A DNA stretch of 11,324 nucleotides, taken from contig JBAPRR010000115.1 of the NCBI GenBank assembly GCA_049281195.1, positions 1-11,324 of the forward strand, written 5' to 3'. A program made the translations under genes and the position numbers. Positions 10,800 through 11,324 of this stretch are shown here, piece by piece. The stretch's first letter is position 1; the number at the start of each line of letters is the position of its first letter. The notes beneath the pieces are model-generated. The model was not told the origin of the DNA, did no database searches, and saw only the letters and a list, made by a program, of their open reading frames with translations. Source of the stretch: JBAPRR01 sp049281195 (lineage in GTDB: Bacteria; Actinomycetota; Acidimicrobiia; Acidimicrobiales; CAVXTF01).

Positions 10800-11324
10800 G
10801 TGGCCGTAACCAAGGTCTGTGGAATCGAGACTGAATACGGGGTCCACCACGTCGGTGGAGATCAGAACCCCGTTGCGTCCTCGTCGATCTTGGTGAACTC
10901 CTACGCCTCGGAAATCGCTCAGGCCGGTTGGGATTTCGAAGACGAGGCTCCCGGCAACGACGCGCGTGGATTCGCTCGCGAGGGCTCGATGCCTCCCGAG
11001 ATCGAGACGCACCTCGTCAACGCCGTCCTCACGAACGGCGCTCGCTACTACGTCGATCACGCGCATCCCGAGTATTCGACGCCCGAATGCGCCGATGCGT
11101 TGGAGGCGGTTCTCTTCGACAAAGCGGGCGAGATCGTCTTGAGGCGGTCCATGACCGCAGCAAAGAGGATCCTTCCAGAAGGCGAATCGATCGTCGTCTA
11201 CAAGAACAACTCTGACCGTAAGGGCAACTCTTACGGCACTCACGAGAACTACTTGATGGACCGGTCGATTCCGTTCGCTCGGATAGCCCATCTCGTGATC
11301 CCTCACTTCGTGACGCGTCAGATC
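10800..11324 (+). CDS. dop: Depupylase/Pup deamidase Dop, N-terminal 175 residues
   Basis: Dop, of the glutamine-synthetase-like carboxylate-amine fold, deamidates Pup-Gln to Pup-Glu and removes Pup from substrates; ATP is bound as a cofactor. Translation from GTG 10800 stays open to the window end. Signatures: GIETEYG (8-14, nucleotide/Mg site), WDFEDEAPGNDARGF (44-58, Dop-specific), YYVDHAHPEYSTPE (83-96, with D86 at the position of the catalytic Asp95 of M. tuberculosis Dop), WDKAGE-like FDKAGE, and GNSYGTHENYL (142-152). HAHPEYSTPE separates it from the ligase PafA, which has a different sequence here. The Dop loop between DARGF and LTNGA is about 18 residues, against about 23 in M. tuberculosis by eye. 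Full-length Dop is about 500 aa, so two thirds are missing. It is downstream of arc, with pup and prcBA expected next. Confidence 0.95.
   Translation, partial: MAVTKVCGIETEYGVHHVGGDQNPVASSSILVNSYASEIAQAGWDFEDEAPGNDARGFAREGSMPPEIETHLVNAVLTNGARYYVDHAHPEYSTPECADALEAVLFDKAGEIVLRRSMTAAKRILPEGESIVVYKNNSDRKGNSYGTHENYLMDRSIPFARIAHLVIPHFVTRQI

Noticed and set aside
10395..11306. 303-codon minus-strand open frame over the arc end and dop
   Set aside because: Dop is unmistakable on the plus strand; the antisense product is Arg/Gly/Ser-rich without family motifs.

Overview
GC-rich DNA with short intergenic gaps, several GTG/TTG starts and a Pup-proteasome locus (the ring ATPase Arc/Mpa ending in the GQYL tail, followed by Dop). 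This combination points to an actinobacterium. The style of the small membrane proteins, the ferredoxin and the Zn-ribbon protein makes me lean towards the Acidimicrobiia side, but that is inference. There are no rRNA or tRNA genes, CRISPR arrays, transposases or phage modules.

Region 1 (1-3379, minus strand) reads nagA, then a FIST-domain gene, then tal, with gaps of about 60 nt. This is a probable sugar-metabolism operon: GlcNAc-6-phosphate deacetylation, a small-ligand-binding FIST protein and transaldolase, whose 3' end is cut by the window edge. Region 2 (3396-5676, plus strand) begins with a PaaI-type thioesterase divergent from nagA. After a 178-nt hairpin-rich gap come four translationally coupled genes (stop/start overlaps TGATG, ATGA, TTGA): three small membrane proteins and the tRNA m1A58 methyltransferase trmI.

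Region 3 (5678-7929, minus strand) is a coupled two-gene unit convergent with trmI, with only one base between the stop codons. It holds a polytopic protein with a zinc ribbon at each end and a degenerate PrsW-like core, followed by a Pro-rich single-pass protein with an outer domain. Region 4 (8230-11324) holds a 3Fe-4S type ferredoxin (minus strand). Divergent from it, after a 364-nt non-coding region with hairpins and palindromes, are arc and the 5' part of dop on the plus strand. pup, prcB, prcA and pafA would be expected to the right of the window.

The best-known functional unit is the proteasome locus: Arc unfolds pupylated substrates and Dop prepares or removes Pup. The less explained parts are the Zn-ribbon/Pro-rich pair, the structured leader upstream of arc, the insertion in the PaaI protein, and two genes (paaI-like and dop) whose start regions share a leaderless-promoter geometry, TAnnnT + 6 nt + GTG. 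I see no clearly new multi-gene system. The findings are local oddities worth checking.
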